In this document: in pieces, positions 16,800 through 26,500 of the stretch
How the letters are laid out: each line of letters starts with the position of its first letter
How positions within the stretch are numbered: the stretch's first letter is position 1
Assembly: GCA_016931185.1 (NCBI GenBank)
Contig: JAFGFI010000096.1
Span: forward strand, 1 to 37,231
Length of the DNA stretch: 37,231 nucleotides
DNA from: Anaerolineae bacterium
GTDB taxonomy: Bacteria; Chloroflexota; Anaerolineae; B4-G1; SLSP01
Direction: 5' to 3'
Program-made: the position numbers and the translations under genes
The notes under the pieces: generated by a model
What the model saw: the letters and a program-made list of their open reading frames with translations, nothing else
Told to the model about the DNA's origin: nothing
Database searches by the model: none

Positions 16800-19628
16800 A
16801 TGGAAACAAAGACAGCATTACAGACGACGCCGATTGCAATTATTGGGAAAGCGGGGATTTTTCCACAGGCTGAGGATGCGCGGACATATTGGGGGAATAT
16901 CATTCACAAAATTGATTGTATTACCGATGTACCGCCCTCACGATGGAACATTGATGATTATTACGATCCCGATCCCCGTGTACCGGATAAAACGTATTGT
17001 AAGCGCGGTGGGTTCATCCCTGATATTGCATTTGATCCGTTGGAGTTTGGGTTGCCTCCCAATATTTTGGAAGTGACGGATGTGTCGCAATTGTTGGGGC
17101 TGGTGGTAGCCCGCGATGTGATGGAGGACGCAGGGTACGGAGCTGGGCGTGCATTTGATCGTTCCCGGGTAGGTGTCATCCTAGGGGTGGCAGGGGGGCA
17201 GAAGCTGATTACGCCGTTAGCTTCACGTTTGCAATATCCGGTGTGGGAGAAGGTGCTTAAAAGCAGTGGCCTTTCAGATGAGGAGACGGCGTCCATCATT
17301 GAAAAGATCAAGTTGGCTTATGTGGAGTGGAACGAGGATTCCTTCCCTGGTCTGTTGGGCAATGTTATCGCTGGACGGATTGCCAACCGGTTGGATTTAG
17401 GTGGCATTAACTGTGTGGTAGATGCGGCATGTGCCAGCAGTCTAAGTGCGGTGAAGATGGCGGTCAGTCAGTTGTTGGAACATCGTGTGGATATGATGAT
17501 CACCGGTGGTGTGGATACCGATAATTCACCCTTTATGTATATGTGTTTTAGCAAGACCCCGGCATTCTCTAAAGGAGAAGTGCCGCGTCCCTTTGATGCG
17601 GAGTCTGATGGTATGATGGTGGGCGAGGGAGTGGGAATGGTGTTGCTGAAGCGCTTGACGGACGCAGAGCGTGATGGCGACCGCATCTACGCGGTAATCC
17701 GGGGTATAGGAACTTCCAGTGATGGGCGCTACAAGAGCATCTACGCGCCGCGCTCGGAGGGGCAATCACTTGCGCTGCGCCGGGCTTATGAGGATGCAGG
17801 GATCGAGCCACTGAGTGTGGGCTTGATTGAGGCACACGGGACTGGCACTCGCGCGGGCGATCCAACGGAGTTTGTGGCGTTGGCGGAGGTATTTGGACGT
17901 AAAAATGGACGTTCGGATGTATCTATCCGTCACCAATATGTTGCGTTGGGCAGTGTTAAGTCACAGATTGGGCATACGAAGGCGGCTGCCGGTGCGGCAG
18001 GTTTGATCAAGGCCGCGTTGGCGTTACATCATAAGGTATTGCCGCCGACGAACAATGTGACACAGCCCGATCCACAGCTTCGGATTGAGGAAACCCCATT
18101 CTATGTGAATACGGAGACACGGCCTTGGATTCGTGCTGTAGGGGATTCTCCTCGCCGTGCCGGTGTGAGTGCGTTTGGGTTTGGGGGTACGAATTTTCAC
18201 GTGGTGTTGGAAGAGTATCTAGCGGATGCAGCCATCCGCCAGGACGGTGAGCAACTGGACCATACAGGCGCATATCGGTTGCATCCGGTGGCGCAACCTT
18301 TTATCCTGCACGCGGCAACGCCAGCAGAGTTGTTAACGGTATGTATCCAGATGTTGGCGCGGCTGGATAATCCACTGTCCCCGGAGGCCGGAGTTTGCTA
18401 TGCTGAAGTTACCCATAGCAGTCATAACCCAGGGATCCCACCGGAAGCGGCACGAATCGGCTTTGTTGCCGCGTCATTGACTGAGGCCCACATGTTGTTA
18501 GAAAGCGCGGTTACCATGCTGCGGGGGCACCTGGATGCAGAATCTTGGGAGCATCCCAAAGGTATCACCTATCGTCGGGTAGGGTTGGAAATTGCGGGTA
18601 AAGTAGTGGCGTTGTTTCCTGGTCAGGGGGCGCAGTATGTGAATATGGGGCGAGAACTGGCAATCAATTTTCCTCCGCTGCGCGTGGCTTATGGCAAAAT
18701 GGATCGCCTATTTTTAGAAGAAGATTTGCTCCCCCTTTCATCAGTGGTTTTCCCGCCTCCTACGTTTTCGCCTGAGGGGGAGAAAGCACAGGCCGCTGCG
18801 TTGCGTGCGACCAATTACGCTCAAGCTGCGATTGGTGTTTTCAGTATGGGCTTATTTGTGTTGCTCAAACAGGCAGGGTTTCGGCCCGATTTTACGGCTG
18901 GACATAGTTTTGGGGAACTTTCTGCATTATGGGCGAGTGGGATGTTGGAGGAGATGGATTTTTTGCGTTTAGTGATAGCGCGAGGTAAGGCGATGTCGCC
19001 CCCGGTAGATGCAAATTTTGATGCAGGAGAGATGTTAGCGGTTCAGGGCGCGCTGGATGACATTGAGGCAGAAGTAGCGCAGTTTCCAAATGTCATTATT
19101 GCGAATTACAATTCCGGAACCCAGATTGTATTGGCAGGTCCGACGGCAGACATGAAGCGTATAGATGATGTGTTGCGCAGGCATGGCTATAACGCGCAAT
19201 TTTTGCCCGTCTCTGCAGCCTTCCATACGCCACTTGTCAGTTATGCTTCGGAGTCATTTATGCGCGCGGTAGCATTGACACCTTTCCACACGCCACAAAT
19301 TCCCGTTTATTCTAATACCATGGCAGAACCTTATCCTGCAGATGCAGAAGCCGCAAAGATGTTGTTGACTGGGCATATTTTGCATCCGGTTTATTTCAAG
19401 CAGCAGATTGAGCATATTTATGCGGCGGGGGGGCGGATTTTCGTGGAGTTTGGCCCCCGTAGTATCACGAGCCACTTGGTGGAAGAAATTCTTGAGGGTG
19501 AACCTATTATCACGGTTGCCCTGAACGCCAGTCGCCAGAAAGACAGTGACCGGCAATTCCGGGAAGCGGTAGTGCGACTGCAAGTCGCGGGAATGCAGCT
19601 AGGTAATGTTGATCCTTATCAAATATGA
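16800..19628 (+). CDS. PfaA/HglE-like iterative synthase subunit: ketosynthase-acyltransferase
   Basis: A 942-residue KS-AT protein. The KS region (about 10-470) has the block typical of PUFA and heterocyst-glycolipid synthases: SRWNIDDYYDP, DKTYCKRGGFIPD and FGLPPNILEVTD. The catalytic triad is complete: C211 in VDAACASSLS, H346 in EAHGTGT, H392 in GHTKAAAG. The AT region (about 600-900) has FPGQGAQY and the nucleophile S703 in GHSFGE. The usual PfaA continues into ACP, KR and often DH; here the chain stops after AT and the other domains follow as separate frames. GAGGGA precedes the ATG. The product is likely a long-chain polyunsaturated or hydroxylated acyl chain; which one cannot be told from sequence. 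Confidence 0.93.
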   Translation: METKTALQTTPIAIIGKAGIFPQAEDARTYWGNIIHKIDCITDVPPSRWNIDDYYDPDPRVPDKTYCKRGGFIPDIAFDPLEFGLPPNILEVTDVSQLLGLVVARDVMEDAGYGAGRAFDRSRVGVILGVAGGQKLITPLASRLQYPVWEKVLKSSGLSDEETASIIEKIKLAYVEWNEDSFPGLLGNVIAGRIANRLDLGGINCVVDAACASSLSAVKMAVSQLLEHRVDMMITGGVDTDNSPFMYMCFSKTPAFSKGEVPRPFDAESDGMMVGEGVGMVLLKRLTDAERDGDRIYAVIRGIGTSSDGRYKSIYAPRSEGQSLALRRAYEDAGIEPLSVGLIEAHGTGTRAGDPTEFVALAEVFGRKNGRSDVSIRHQYVALGSVKSQIGHTKAAAGAAGLIKAALALHHKVLPPTNNVTQPDPQLRIEETPFYVNTETRPWIRAVGDSPRRAGVSAFGFGGTNFHVVLEEYLADAAIRQDGEQLDHTGAYRLHPVAQPFILHAATPAELLTVCIQMLARLDNPLSPEAGVCYAEVTHSSHNPGIPPEAARIGFVAASLTEAHMLLESAVTMLRGHLDAESWEHPKGITYRRVGLEIAGKVVALFPGQGAQYVNMGRELAINFPPLRVAYGKMDRLFLEEDLLPLSSVVFPPPTFSPEGEKAQAAALRATNYAQAAIGVFSMGLFVLLKQAGFRPDFTAGHSFGELSALWASGMLEEMDFLRLVIARGKAMSPPVDANFDAGEMLAVQGALDDIEAEVAQFPNVIIANYNSGTQIVLAGPTADMKRIDDVLRRHGYNAQFLPVSAAFHTPLVSYASESFMRAVALTPFHTPQIPVYSNTMAEPYPADAEAAKMLLTGHILHPVYFKQQIEHIYAAGGRIFVEFGPRSITSHLVEEILEGEPIITVALNASRQKDSDRQFREAVVRLQVAGMQLGNVDPYQI

Positions 19629-19743
19629 GACGTAAAATGCAATCTGGCTACCAGACATTTGTTTTTTGACTCAAATTTGCGCATGAAAAAACAGGAACTA
19701 ATTTGTAATTGTAATCAGATTTGTACTTTTGGGAGGTATTATT

Positions 19744-20895
19744 ATGGCATTGACTTTAAAACTAAACGGCAGCAATTATGTAAGTGAGAAGACGAGAGGG
19801 GCGTTTGTGGAGGCGATAGAAAATCCAGAATCCAGAACTGAGAAGCGAGAAGCGAGAAGCGAGAAGCGAGAAGCGCAATATGATTCACAACTTTTGCAAT
19901 CTCATTCTGCTGCCGAGTATGCTCGTGTTTTAGAGCACCTAGAAAATGGATTGGCGCAATCTTACCAACATCAACACGAGACATTGCGGGTGCATGAGCA
20001 GTATTTGAGCTATCAGGCAGAATACTCGCGAATTTTTCTGCAATTGATGCAGCAACAGAGTGCATTATTCTCTAACGGCGCAGCGCAATCTGAGGCAATG
20101 TTGTCAGTGGTACAGACATTGGCGCGCAGCATTGAGCAATTCCACCAACATCAAACTGAGACATTAGGTGTTCATAACCAATTCCTGAGCCAGCAGGCTG
20201 TGTACTCGCAGGCGTTTGTGGAACTCTTGCAGCAGCAGGTGGGGGGGAAACCGGCGAATCGGCGAATTAGTGACGGGCAGCCGCAGATTGCAGTGAATCA
20301 GCAAATCGAGAATCCAGAATCGGCGAATCAGCAGCCCAGCGAACTAATCTGCTTGCAGTCTACATTTTCCAATCCCCAATCTATAATCACCCAACCATCC
20401 AACCATCTGATTGTCCAACCATCCGATCCCGACCCCATAACTCGCGACTCGCAACCCATAACTACTAAATTACCCGATTACTCGACCATCCAACCCTCTA
20501 TCCCACTAACCCCCGAATTACTCCCCCCAAAAACTACTCAACCCTCTAATTCGCAACCTGCGACCCACAACCTACAACTTGTAACTACTGAGTTCTCTAC
20601 TCCTTCGCTCCTTCACTCCTCTATTCCTCTAACTTCCGAACTCTTGTCTACAGCTTTACTAGCGATTGTTAGTGAGAAAACAGGGTATCCGGTGGAGATG
20701 TTGGAGTTAGAGATGGACATGGAGGCTGATTTAGGGATTGACTCCATCAAGCGGGTGGAAATCCTGGGCACGTTGCAAGATCAGTATCCCGACTTGCCGG
20801 AGATTGAGACAGATGTGTTGGGAGAGCTACGAACGCTGGGGCAAGTAGTAGATTATACAATCCACAGCCCACAACCAGTTCTAAAAAAAGCATAA
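19744..20895 (+). CDS. Acyl carrier protein with coiled N-terminal repeats and low-complexity linker (PfaA-like ACP part)
   Basis: A 383-residue protein. The start ATG 19744 is chosen over an in-frame TTG at 19729 because GGGAGG (19731-19736) lies seven bases before it. Residues about 60-165 hold two related helical segments (QHQHETLRVHEQYLSYQAEY and HQTETLGVHNQFLSQQAVYS). Residues about 170-300 are a Ser/Thr/Pro/Gln/Asn-rich linker encoded by degenerate heptad repeats. The ACP domain is C-terminal, with phosphopantetheine serine S334 in LGIDSIKRVEILG, the form typical of PUFA-synthase ACPs. There is only one ACP, whereas PfaA proteins commonly have several. The frame ends at a TAA right after an A7 tract; a -1 shift there would join it to the KR frame. 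Confidence 0.88.
   Translation: MALTLKLNGSNYVSEKTRGAFVEAIENPESRTEKREARSEKREAQYDSQLLQSHSAAEYARVLEHLENGLAQSYQHQHETLRVHEQYLSYQAEYSRIFLQLMQQQSALFSNGAAQSEAMLSVVQTLARSIEQFHQHQTETLGVHNQFLSQQAVYSQAFVELLQQQVGGKPANRRISDGQPQIAVNQQIENPESANQQPSELICLQSTFSNPQSIITQPSNHLIVQPSDPDPITRDSQPITTKLPDYSTIQPSIPLTPELLPPKTTQPSNSQPATHNLQLVTTEFSTPSLLHSSIPLTSELLSTALLAIVSEKTGYPVEMLELEMDMEADLGIDSIKRVEILGTLQDQYPDLPEIETDVLGELRTLGQVVDYTIHSPQPVLKKA
19822..19875 (+). repeat. Heptad repeats inside the ACP gene
   Basis: Two copies of AATCCAG (19822-19835) are followed by five perfect copies of AGAAGCG (19841-19875). They are translated as the seven-residue pattern E-K-R-E-A-R-S repeated. Three 7-base units equal seven codons, which explains the 7-residue period. 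Confidence 0.9.
20268..20640 (+). repeat. Degenerate heptad array encoding the ACP linker
   Basis: Strings such as ACTCGCG, ACTCGCA, ACCCATA and repeated CCAACCATC/CAACCCTC occur with 7-base spacing and with a strand composition rich in C and A, unlike the flanking coding DNA. The translation is a Ser/Thr/Pro/Gln/Asn-rich linker without a recognisable fold. Confidence 0.65.
20883..20889 (+). other. A7 slippery heptamer at the ACP/KR junction (possible -1 frameshift)
   Basis: In the ACP frame the codons read CTA AAA AAA GCA TAA, so the seven As form the classic X-XXY-YYZ slippery pattern (A AAA AAA followed by G). A -1 slip enters a frame with no stop until 21672, reading S-I-T-R-A-V-H-K and then VRLRALPAPDRL, a linker expected before the KR domain. 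The same result would follow from one missing A in the assembly. Confidence 0.6.
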
Positions 20896-20942
20896 CGCGG
20901 GCGGTTCACAAGATTCGACGGGCGGAGGTCCGTCTGCGAGCT

Positions 20943-21674
20943 TTGCCCGCGCCTGATAGATTGGACTATAGGTTACCGGAAGGGCGTATCTGCCTTGTGA
21001 CTGGCGCGGATATACCATTCGACAATGACACGGATACTTCCCTTGAATTGGTGCGTGCGCTGGAGTCGTGTGGCTGGAAGACAGTAATATGGCGTTTTCC
21101 AACACTATGTTCCGAGGCGGTAGCATATACCTTACCTGCTGGATGTACTCATCCGCGGGATATAGCGCAAGTGACAGTGCCGAATTTCGAAGAGACGACG
21201 TTGGTACAGTATTTAGCTTCCGTAGTGGATGCCTACGGCCAGGTGGGGGCCTTTGTGCATCTTTCCCCGGTATGTTATCGTAACGATGGCACGCTATTCG
21301 GAAGTGGTGATGTTGTGGACGAGGCGGCAATGGCAATACTCAAGCATATCTTTTTATTGGCAAAGCATCTTCAGCCGATGTTGACGGATCCTATGGTGGG
21401 GCGCGCGTCCTTTATGACGGTTATGCGTCTGGATGGACGGTTAGGACTAGGGGCGGGAACTGCGGGATCTGCGGTAGAGGGAGGCTTCTTTGGATTGACG
21501 AAGACATTGGCGTTGGAATGGCCGGGGGTGTTTTGTCGCGCGGTAGATATATGCTCGGAGTTGGATGTCCCGTCGGCGGTGCAGGCTATCCTGGCGGAAC
21601 TCCACGACCCTAACCGGTTAATAACAGAAGTAGGTATAAACGCAGCCGGGCGAGTGACGTTAACTGCAGAGTAA
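20943..21674 (+). CDS. Ketoreductase domain, first (structural) half, PfaA type
   Basis: A 243-residue frame with TTG as its first possible start of the usual kind. It reads LPAPDRLDYRLPEGRICLVTGAD, then a degenerate Rossmann region and FFGLTKTLALEWPGVFCRAVDI, the pattern of the structural subdomain that precedes the catalytic KR in PfaA. The real N-terminus probably lies upstream: the same frame is open back past the A7 tract at 20883-20889, and the upstream residues (AEVRLRALPAPD) look like the normal linker. A GGAGG at 20924-20928 is 14 bases from the TTG, too far for good initiation. The frame ends at TAA 21672-21674, and the catalytic half continues in the same frame after it. Confidence 0.75.
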   Translation: MPAPDRLDYRLPEGRICLVTGADIPFDNDTDTSLELVRALESCGWKTVIWRFPTLCSEAVAYTLPAGCTHPRDIAQVTVPNFEETTLVQYLASVVDAYGQVGAFVHLSPVCYRNDGTLFGSGDVVDEAAMAILKHIFLLAKHLQPMLTDPMVGRASFMTVMRLDGRLGLGAGTAGSAVEGGFFGLTKTLALEWPGVFCRAVDICSELDVPSAVQAILAELHDPNRLITEVGINAAGRVTLTAE

Positions 21675-21678
21675 AGGG

Positions 21679-21723
21679 AGTTTTTTTCATTTTCGGGCAA
21701 AATGCCCGAAAATGAAAAAAACT
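21679..21723 (+). repeat. Perfect 21-bp inverted repeat inside the split KR region
   Basis: Arms at 21679-21699 and 21703-21723 are exact reverse complements of 21 bases around an AAA loop. The sequence begins five bases after the TAA of the KR first half. The arm contains T7/A7 and CGGGCA/TGCCCG. The first ATG of the following frame (21702) starts in the loop. On RNA the hairpin could block initiation there, act as a terminator-like element, or stimulate recoding at the TAA; as DNA it could be a palindromic insertion. Confidence 0.85.
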
Positions 21724-23519
21724 TTTACAAGTCTCTAATGACTCTGTTTAGGTGTGATGAATTTATGCGAAAACAACCAAATTCGGAAACGGTATTTTTG
21801 GTGAGTGGTGGTGCGAAAGGGATCACGGCACAATGCGTGATCGCGCTGGCGGAGCGGTATCACTGCATGTTTATTCTAGTAGGGAGATCAGTATATACAG
21901 AGGAAGCCGACCCTGTGTGGGCCACTAACTTTGAAGACAAGGTGGATCTCAAGCGGGGGGCGATGCAGCATCTACAGGCCATAGGGGAACGTCCTACTCC
22001 ACAGCGTGTGCAGCAGATGGTACATGATGTGTGTGTGCAGCGGGAGATCTCGCTTACACTGCGGGCCATCAAGACAGCGGGGGGACGCGCGATCTATATT
22101 AGTGCGGATGTGACGGATGTAGCTGCGTTGCAAGCTGGCGTGGCAGGTGCAGTGATACATTTGGGACCGGTAACAGGCATTATTCACGGTGCGGGGGTGC
22201 TCGCGGACAAACTGATCCAGCACAAGACGGCGATGGACTTTGAACGTGTGGTTGGTGTCAAAGTGCAAGGGTTAGAAAATTTGTTGGCCTGTGTCCCGTT
22301 GGCTCAGCTATCCTACTTAGTTTTCTTTTCATCGGTGGCGGGCTTTTATGGCAATGTGGGGCAGGCTGATTACGCTATTGCCAACGAAATCCTTAATAAA
22401 GTTGCGCACCGGGTGCAGCGGCAGTATCCGGCATGTCGCGTATTAGCGGTAGACTGGGGGCCGTGGGATAGGGGTATGGTCACGCCGGAACTTAAGCGTC
22501 TACTAAGTGAGCGCAATGTACCAATGATTCCTGTTGAGGTAGGGACAGCCATATTAGCCGATACATTGATAGAGCGAGAGATCCGTCCCCAGATCGTTGT
22601 GGGGGGGCCGATGGAGCCTCCTTCCGCCGAGTTGGATGCTGAATTGCGCGTTTATCGTGTGTGGCGTACCTTATCGTTGGAGGCTAACCCCTTCTTGCGC
22701 GATCACGTGATTGGGAGACACGCAGTGTTGCCAACGGTGTGTGCGGTAGCATGGGCAGTGAATGTTTGCGAACAGATGTATCCAGGATATAGGTTCTTCT
22801 GTGCAGAGAATTACAAGGTTTTGAAGGGGATTGTGTTTGATGAGACTTTGGCGAGCGCGTATGTGTTGGAACTCCAAGAGCTCGCGAAAGGTGCTGGGCA
22901 AATCATTTTTGATGTGCTGATTTCCAGTGAGACGGAAGCCGGGATACCGCGCTATCACTACAGTGTCCAGATAACCTTGCGTCGCGAGTTACCCGCTGCG
23001 CCTGTCTATGCGAGTGTTAATTACACAGAAACACATACCTTGGATGGCTCGAAGCTCTACACCCGGATGTCTGCATCCGCGCTGTCTGCATCCGCTTCAA
23101 TTCTGTTTCATGGACCGAGTTTCCAGGGCGTGGATCGTGTGTTGAACCTTAGTTTGCGTGGGTTGACAATGCGCTGTGTGTTACCGGCGATTTCTTCTGA
23201 ACAGCAGGGCCAGTTCCCGGTGCAGACTTTTAATCCTTATCTAACCGATGTGCAGTTACAAAGCCTATTGATATGGGCCGGGCACTTTTACCAAATGGGG
23301 GGATTGCCGTTGCGTATCCAAAAAGGTGAGCAATACCGACCGGCGTGCTTTGATGAAGTGACGTATGCGTCTTTGGAAGTACGTGAGCATAGCGCGCGCA
23401 AGTTGGTAGCCGACGTCACCGTCCATGATGTGGAAGGTCGGATATATAACCGGGTTATCGGTGCGGAGATCACATTGAGCGCGCGCTTGAAAGAACTTTT
23501 TAAACAGAATGAGTTGTAA
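21702..23519 (+). CDS. Ketoreductase catalytic half plus dehydratase (KR-DH), PfaA type
   Basis: The 605-residue frame has a Rossmann nucleotide loop VSGGAKGITAQC at about 30-45. The SDR catalytic residues follow in FFSSVAGFYGNVGQADYAIANEI (Ser, Tyr, Asn), and a PKS-type dehydratase runs from about 325 on, with FLRDHVIGRHAVLP (HxxxGxxxxP) and a second hotdog around FHGPSFQGV and YLTDVQLQSLL. The start is uncertain: ATG 21702 is buried in the hairpin, so ATG 21738 or 21765 (preceded by AGGTG) may be used. The frame is the same as that of the KR first half, separated only by the TAA, and together they equal one normal KR. In myxobacterial Pfa2-like proteins KS-AT-ACP-KR-DH form one chain. Confidence 0.88.
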   Translation: MPENEKNFYKSLMTLFRCDEFMRKQPNSETVFLVSGGAKGITAQCVIALAERYHCMFILVGRSVYTEEADPVWATNFEDKVDLKRGAMQHLQAIGERPTPQRVQQMVHDVCVQREISLTLRAIKTAGGRAIYISADVTDVAALQAGVAGAVIHLGPVTGIIHGAGVLADKLIQHKTAMDFERVVGVKVQGLENLLACVPLAQLSYLVFFSSVAGFYGNVGQADYAIANEILNKVAHRVQRQYPACRVLAVDWGPWDRGMVTPELKRLLSERNVPMIPVEVGTAILADTLIEREIRPQIVVGGPMEPPSAELDAELRVYRVWRTLSLEANPFLRDHVIGRHAVLPTVCAVAWAVNVCEQMYPGYRFFCAENYKVLKGIVFDETLASAYVLELQELAKGAGQIIFDVLISSETEAGIPRYHYSVQITLRRELPAAPVYASVNYTETHTLDGSKLYTRMSASALSASASILFHGPSFQGVDRVLNLSLRGLTMRCVLPAISSEQQGQFPVQTFNPYLTDVQLQSLLIWAGHFYQMGGLPLRIQKGEQYRPACFDEVTYASLEVREHSARKLVADVTVHDVEGRIYNRVIGAEITLSARLKELFKQNEL

Positions 23520-23572
23520 ATTACGAATCATAAATCACGGATTGTGATTACGAATCATTATGCGCAATTTGT
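23520..23572. repeat. Degenerate heptad repeat between KR-DH and CLF-AT-DH genes
   Basis: Units such as GAATCAT, AAATCAC, GATTACG and AATCATT follow one another with 7-base spacing in the short spacer. The GAGG ribosome site of the next gene comes directly after. Confidence 0.5.
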
Positions 23573-23586
23573 TTGTGTGAGGTTGA

Positions 23587-26500
23587 ATGGATAAAGTTGC
23601 TATAGTTGGGATCGAGATGGACGGGGGGATGTGGCAGAATTGGGATGCTTTTGCTCGTGCAGTTTATGATGGGATGTTAGGTAGGACAGATTTTCCAGTC
23701 TTTCAATCCCGTAGGACAAACTTTCCAGTCGGTCTCTCCATCCAGTTGGATACCCTGCCCTACGTGGGTGTGATAGCTATTGCAGTGGAAGCTGAGACTC
23801 TTGCTACCAATAGACAGTTCTCCGGCCCTACGCTGACGTTGGATATGGCCGAGGGTGTTGCATTCTTAGCTTTGGATGTGGCATGGCGTTGGCTTGCACG
23901 AGGTGAGGCTGAAACGGTATGGATTGTGGAGTCGGGGTGTTGCGCGCTGGAACTGAAGCGTGTCAGTATGCAGGACGAAGGTCAGTACGCCGTTTCCGAG
24001 TGCCACGCGGTGTTAGAGGGTTTTTCGCTGATATCTGCGTCAATATCCACAGAGCATTTCCCCCAGGTTTACCATCAGGCATTTGAGGAAGCAGACATAA
24101 GTGCTGTGGATGTGGGATACCTTGAGATCGTGAGTGAAGGGTATATACGTCAGGGTACAGCCGCATTTGATGCGTTGTTGGATGCGTATTGTGTGCCATT
24201 CGGAAATGATGTGTTGGAGGGGGCGCCCACTTGTGCGTTAGGGTATACCTCTACAGATTCACCTTCCGGGATGTGGGCACTGCTCAAGGTAATTGCCGGA
24301 CTGGAGCAGCGTTTCATTCCCGCGTTACCTGGCTGGAGCGGGCCACAGGCTCCCGAACGTTGGGAAGCGACGCCGTTTTACGTCGCTCCTGAATCACGCC
24401 CGTGGTTTTTGGCCGCTGGCGCGACCCGGCGTTATGCCGCCCTTGCGACTCAGCCTACAGGACAAGCGGGAGTGTACGCGCACATTATTCTATCAGATGG
24501 CAATCTGCCGGGGTATCCGGCTTCAATACGTCGGCAGTGCTATTTAGAGTACGTGGCCTGTTATCTATTGCCTGTCGTGGCAGAAGATCGGGAATGCCTT
24601 TTGGAAAAGTTGCGCGAGATGCGGCAGCAAGTTGAAACTTCATCCGATCCCGATGTGTTGCGCGCATTATGCCATCAGGTTTTGGTCGAAATTCAAGCCA
24701 GGGCTAAAGGGGAGTATATCCTGGCGTTGGTGGGCCAGGATCAAGCTGAACTATTACGTGAAATTGATCACGCTTTTGAGGGTGTGGAAAATGCCTTCGA
24801 AAAAGGAAAGGATTGGCAGACACCACGGGGAAGTTATTTTACTGCGCAGCCACTTTATACGCTGGATATAGCTCAGAGGGGTGTGGCCTTCGTTTATCCT
24901 GGCGCGTTCAATTCTTACGTAGGGTTGGGTCGCGATCTATTCCAACTTTTTCCATCCCTATATGAACGACTTGCAGCCGTGATAACCAATGTCGGAGAAG
25001 CGGTAGCAGAACACAGGCTCTATCCCCGTGAGCTTGCGCCGTGGTCGGAGGAGAGTAAGCGTGCCTCCGCTGAGCAATTGATGCAAGATCCGACGGCACT
25101 TATTTCATCTGGCACGACATTTGCGATGCTCTATACTATGATCTTGCGTGATCTTTTTGGCGTGTCTCCCCAAGCTGCTCTGGGCTATAGTTTGGGGGAA
25201 GTCAGTATGTTGTGGGCCTCCGGTGTATGGTGTGGGGGGGATAAGGGGCTGGCAGCGTGGCAAAATTCACCATTATTCAAGACGCAGCTTGCCGGTCCTA
25301 AGTTGGCAGTGCGCAAGCGGTGGAATCTTGATCTCCAGGAAGATTTCTGGAAATCTTATTTGCTCAAGGCCCAGGTTCAGGAAGTCCAAGCTTGTTTGCA
25401 AAATGAAGAGCGTGTGTATTTGACGATGGTCAACACGCCTGGCGAAGTGGTGATTGCGGGCGATCCGGAGGGATGTCAACGGGTGATCGCAATGCTACAG
25501 TGTCACGCGCTGCCTGTGCCCTACGATTCGGTAATTCATAACCCGGTGGTGTGGTCGGAGTATGAAGAATTAGTGCGATTATTTACGCATAACAATGTGG
25601 AGAGGCCAGAAACAAGATTCTATTCTGCTGCTGGGTGTGCGCCTTTGGAGTTAGAACCGGAAACAGTGGCGCATACGTTGGCCGAAATGTGCTGTACCCC
25701 GGTAGATTTTCCGCGCCTAGTACAACAGGTTTATGATGATGGCGCGCGTATCTTTATTGAACTAGGCCCACAGCGTACCTGCACCCGCTGGATTGAGCGG
25801 ATTCTCAGAGGCAAGCCTCATATTGCCATGCCCATTAACAGACCTGGCATAAAAGATGTCGTTGCTCTGTTCGGTGTACTGGCGCGCTTGTTGAGCCACG
25901 GTGTGGCGGTGAATTTTTGGGAGTTGAAGAATGGAGGATGGAGAATGACCCACAACCTACAACTCAAAACCCAAAATCCACAACCCACACCCCAAAATTT
26001 AAAGTTACTTGAGGCTTATCAATACTACCTCTTTCCACATCAAAAACAGGTGGCGGAAAGCCACACCGCGTTCTTGCAGATGCGGCAGGAAGTTTTGCGA
26101 CAAACAAGCGCATTGATTGCGGTGCAGGTGACTATGGTGGAGCGGATGGCGAATCAACAGATCCGCGAATCAGTGTGTCAGCGAATTGAACCTCAAGCAT
26201 CGAGCATTGAGCATCCAATATCCAGCATCGAAAATCCACCCTTTCTTTTCGACGCACAGCACCTACGTGAATTTGCAACCGGGGATATTGCGCGTTGTTT
26301 TGGGCCAGAGTACGCGATTTTTCAGGGACGACGTGTGCCGCGTATTCCCAATGGCGCGTTGTTGTTGATGAGCCGTGTGGTACAGATATTGGGTCGACGG
26401 GGGCGGTTTGATGGATTACCTACACTAGTTAGTGAGTATGATGTACCGGAGAACGGCGTTTTTGGGGAAATTTCAACACAGTGGAATGGAGATGTAAGTG

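Noticed and set aside
19643..19690. Small hairpin (TCTGG/CCAGA) followed by a T-run after the KS-AT gene as a terminator
   Set aside because: The stem is only five bases with a 3-base loop and the T-run is seven bases away; termination between KS-AT and ACP would also make little sense.
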